Origin: JAICIG01 sp035532215
GTDB lineage: Bacteria > Planctomycetota > Planctomycetia > Pirellulales > JAICIG01
Assembly: GCA_035532215.1 (NCBI GenBank)
Contig: DATKRK010000180.1
Span: forward strand, 1 to 53,747
DNA: 53,747 nt
Reading direction: 5' to 3'
Shown here: positions 52,672 to 53,747 of the stretch, piece by piece
Numbering within the stretch: position 1 is the first letter of the stretch
Layout: every line of letters begins with the position of its first letter
Notes under the pieces: model-generated
What the model was told of the DNA's origin: nothing
Seen by the model: the letters and a program-made list of their open reading frames with translations, nothing else
The model's database searches: none
Position numbers and translations under genes: made by a program

Positions 52672-53501
52672 GCACCCTCACGCTGACGATCAAAGACCAG
52701 CCGGCCGTGCCGCTGGAAGCCGAAACGCTCTCGCCCAACGTCCTGGCGGCGAAGTCGCTCGACGAAATCCGCGCCGCGCCCGTTTACGTCGGCAAGCGGA
52801 AGCGGCGACTCGACGAGTTGTTCGAAGTGGCCGGCGAGCCGAGCGAGCATCTCGAATTGCACGGCAATCTGGGCCGGGTCAAATGGATCGGCCGCGGCAT
52901 GACGCGCGGGCGGATCACGGTGCACGGCAACGCGGGGATGCACCTCGGCGCGCACATGAAAGCCGGCGAGATCGAAGTCCGCGGCGACGCGGGCGATTGG
53001 GTCGGCGCCGAGATGACCGGCGGGCTGATTCGCGTCCGCGGCAACTCCGGCGGCCAGATCGGCGCCGCCTATCGCGGCAGCATGGCCGGCATGCGCAACG
53101 GCACGATCATCGTCGAAGGCACGGCCGGGCTCGAGATCGGCATGCGGATGCGCCGCGGCACGATCGTCATCGGCGGCCCGGCGAAAGACTTCGTCGGACT
53201 GCAAATGAAAGGCGGCACGATCGTGCTGCTCAAGGGCGCCGAAATTCGCACCGGCGCCTGGATGATGCGCGGCACGATCATTTCGCTCGCGCCGATTCCG
53301 CTGTTGCCCACGTTTGCCTTCGACAGCTTGCAAATCCCGGTGTTCATGAACCTGTACGCCAAGTCTCTGGAGAGGTTGGGCATTCCCGTGCCGTACCTGG
53401 CGAGCGAAGGCGCCTACGAGTGCTACTCGGGCGATTCCTCGGTTCCCGGCAAGGGGGAGATTCTGGTTTGGCGTGCGGCGGCGAGTTTTGGGCCGACTTA
53501 A
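52668..53501 (+). CDS. FwdC/FhcC-like formylmethanofuran dehydrogenase subunit C
   Basis: 277 residues starting inside the FwdA-like stop (ATGA). It is a beta-helix with the GxGxG pattern of the glutamate-synthase alpha C-terminal domain: HGNLGRVKWIGRGMTRGRIT, HGNAGMHLGAHMKAGEIEVR, DWVGAEMTGGLIRVRGNSGG, and three further rungs. In the family it scaffolds the FwdA and FwdB subunits. A FhcD/formyltransferase gene, expected in bacterial Fhc operons, is not seen before the window ends. Confidence 0.92.
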   Translation: MSTLTLTIKDQPAVPLEAETLSPNVLAAKSLDEIRAAPVYVGKRKRRLDELFEVAGEPSEHLELHGNLGRVKWIGRGMTRGRITVHGNAGMHLGAHMKAGEIEVRGDAGDWVGAEMTGGLIRVRGNSGGQIGAAYRGSMAGMRNGTIIVEGTAGLEIGMRMRRGTIVIGGPAKDFVGLQMKGGTIVLLKGAEIRTGAWMMRGTIISLAPIPLLPTFAFDSLQIPVFMNLYAKSLERLGIPVPYLASEGAYECYSGDSSVPGKGEILVWRAAASFGPT

Positions 53502-53510
53502 ATCATGGAA

Positions 53511-53565
53511 CCACGGATGGCACGGATGACACGGATTTTCAAATCCTGCAATCCGTGCCATCCGT
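53511..53565. repeat. Inverted repeat I after the Fwd-like operon
   Basis: CCACGGATGGCACGGAT / ATCCGTGCCATCCGT-type arms around a short centre. Directly followed by a family K element. Confidence 0.8.
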
Positions 53566-53612
53566 ACTACAAACGTTCTATTTCTTCGTGGGCCGCGAAG
53601 ATTTCGTCCTTA
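53566..53612 (+). repeat. Dispersed repeat K, copy 3
   Basis: ACTACAAACGTTCTATTTCT then CGCGAAGATTTCGTCC; compare 3930-3974 and the reverse strand of about 263-303. The rest of the window (53613-53747) shows no supported gene. Confidence 0.5.
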
Positions 53613-53747
53613 GAGGCCGTAACAAAACGCGGTCCGATGACAACATCCGCAGACCTACTGATAGTGACTACTGTAATACAAACGTCATACAGATCAGGGA
53701 CGCGGCAAGCGTCAAGAACGCCTTATGAATGTCCGTCCGCCGCTCCC

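Noticed and set aside
53725..53747. Start of a gene at the right edge (ATG 53725)
   Set aside because: Only seven codons are visible and there is no ribosome-binding site; it cannot be judged.

Overview
The window looks like chromosomal DNA from a planctomycete, probably of the Pirellulales type. It is GC-rich and carries many hallmarks of that phylum: two DUF1501 proteins with twin-arginine leaders, a SUMF1-domain secreted protein, a PEP-CTERM protein, surface proteins with an LEPRxLL-like leader motif, membrane proteins beginning with an F-S-L-R-x-L/F-L motif, two BNR/sialidase proteins, and a C1-transfer (formylmethanofuran dehydrogenase-like) gene set. Housekeeping anchors are dnaE (18.5-22.1 kb), aspS (30.3-32.0 kb), hisE-hisG (35.9-37.2 kb) and miaA (37.4-38.4 kb).

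Layout. 0-10 kb: DUF1501 protein, SUMF1-type protein, a pair of small coiled-coil ORFs, PEP-CTERM protein and a 1,277-residue SGNH hydrolase/DUF4091 protein. 10-17 kb: a TacA-TacT-like toxin-antitoxin pair, a sialidase + nucleoside-type MFS transporter operon, a second DUF1501 protein and a VapBC-like pair. 17-24.5 kb: an amber-interrupted membrane gene, a planctomycete membrane protein, dnaE, then a translationally coupled AlbA_2/ATPase + ParA module. 24.5-26.6 kb holds no convincing gene but has palindromes and a degenerate array with 31-bp-spaced half-motifs. 26.6-33 kb: a large SBBP/DUF4214 surface protein, aspS and small secreted proteins. 33-41 kb: a metzincin-like protease, his genes, miaA and a PHP-glycosyltransferase fusion. 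41-47 kb: a sialidase, a probable integron gene cassette bounded by two attC-like sites, and several membrane or secreted unknowns. 47-53.7 kb: a PIG-L deacetylase, an internally deleted choloylglycine-hydrolase-like gene, then an operon encoding FwdD-, FwdB-, FwdA- and FwdC-like subunits.

The most striking signal is in that last operon. The FwdB/FhcB gene is interrupted by one in-frame TGA (49906-49908) exactly where the catalytic Mo/W-ligating Cys (or Sec) of formylmethanofuran dehydrogenase is expected. A hairpin immediately downstream satisfies the bacterial SECIS rules. With an intact CxxCxxxC...C iron-sulfur motif and a separate molybdopterin-guanine-dinucleotide-binding subunit, this suggests a redox-competent, selenocysteine-containing formylmethanofuran dehydrogenase-like complex in a bacterium, rather than only the hydrolase-type Fhc complex of methylotrophs.

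At least ten families of intergenic inverted or dispersed repeats occur, several of them two or three times in the window (labelled A to K in the features; L is the 25.7-26.2 kb array). They sit almost only between genes and in places supply stop codons or leader sequence to neighbouring genes. No rRNA, tRNA, CRISPR array or transposase gene was recognised.
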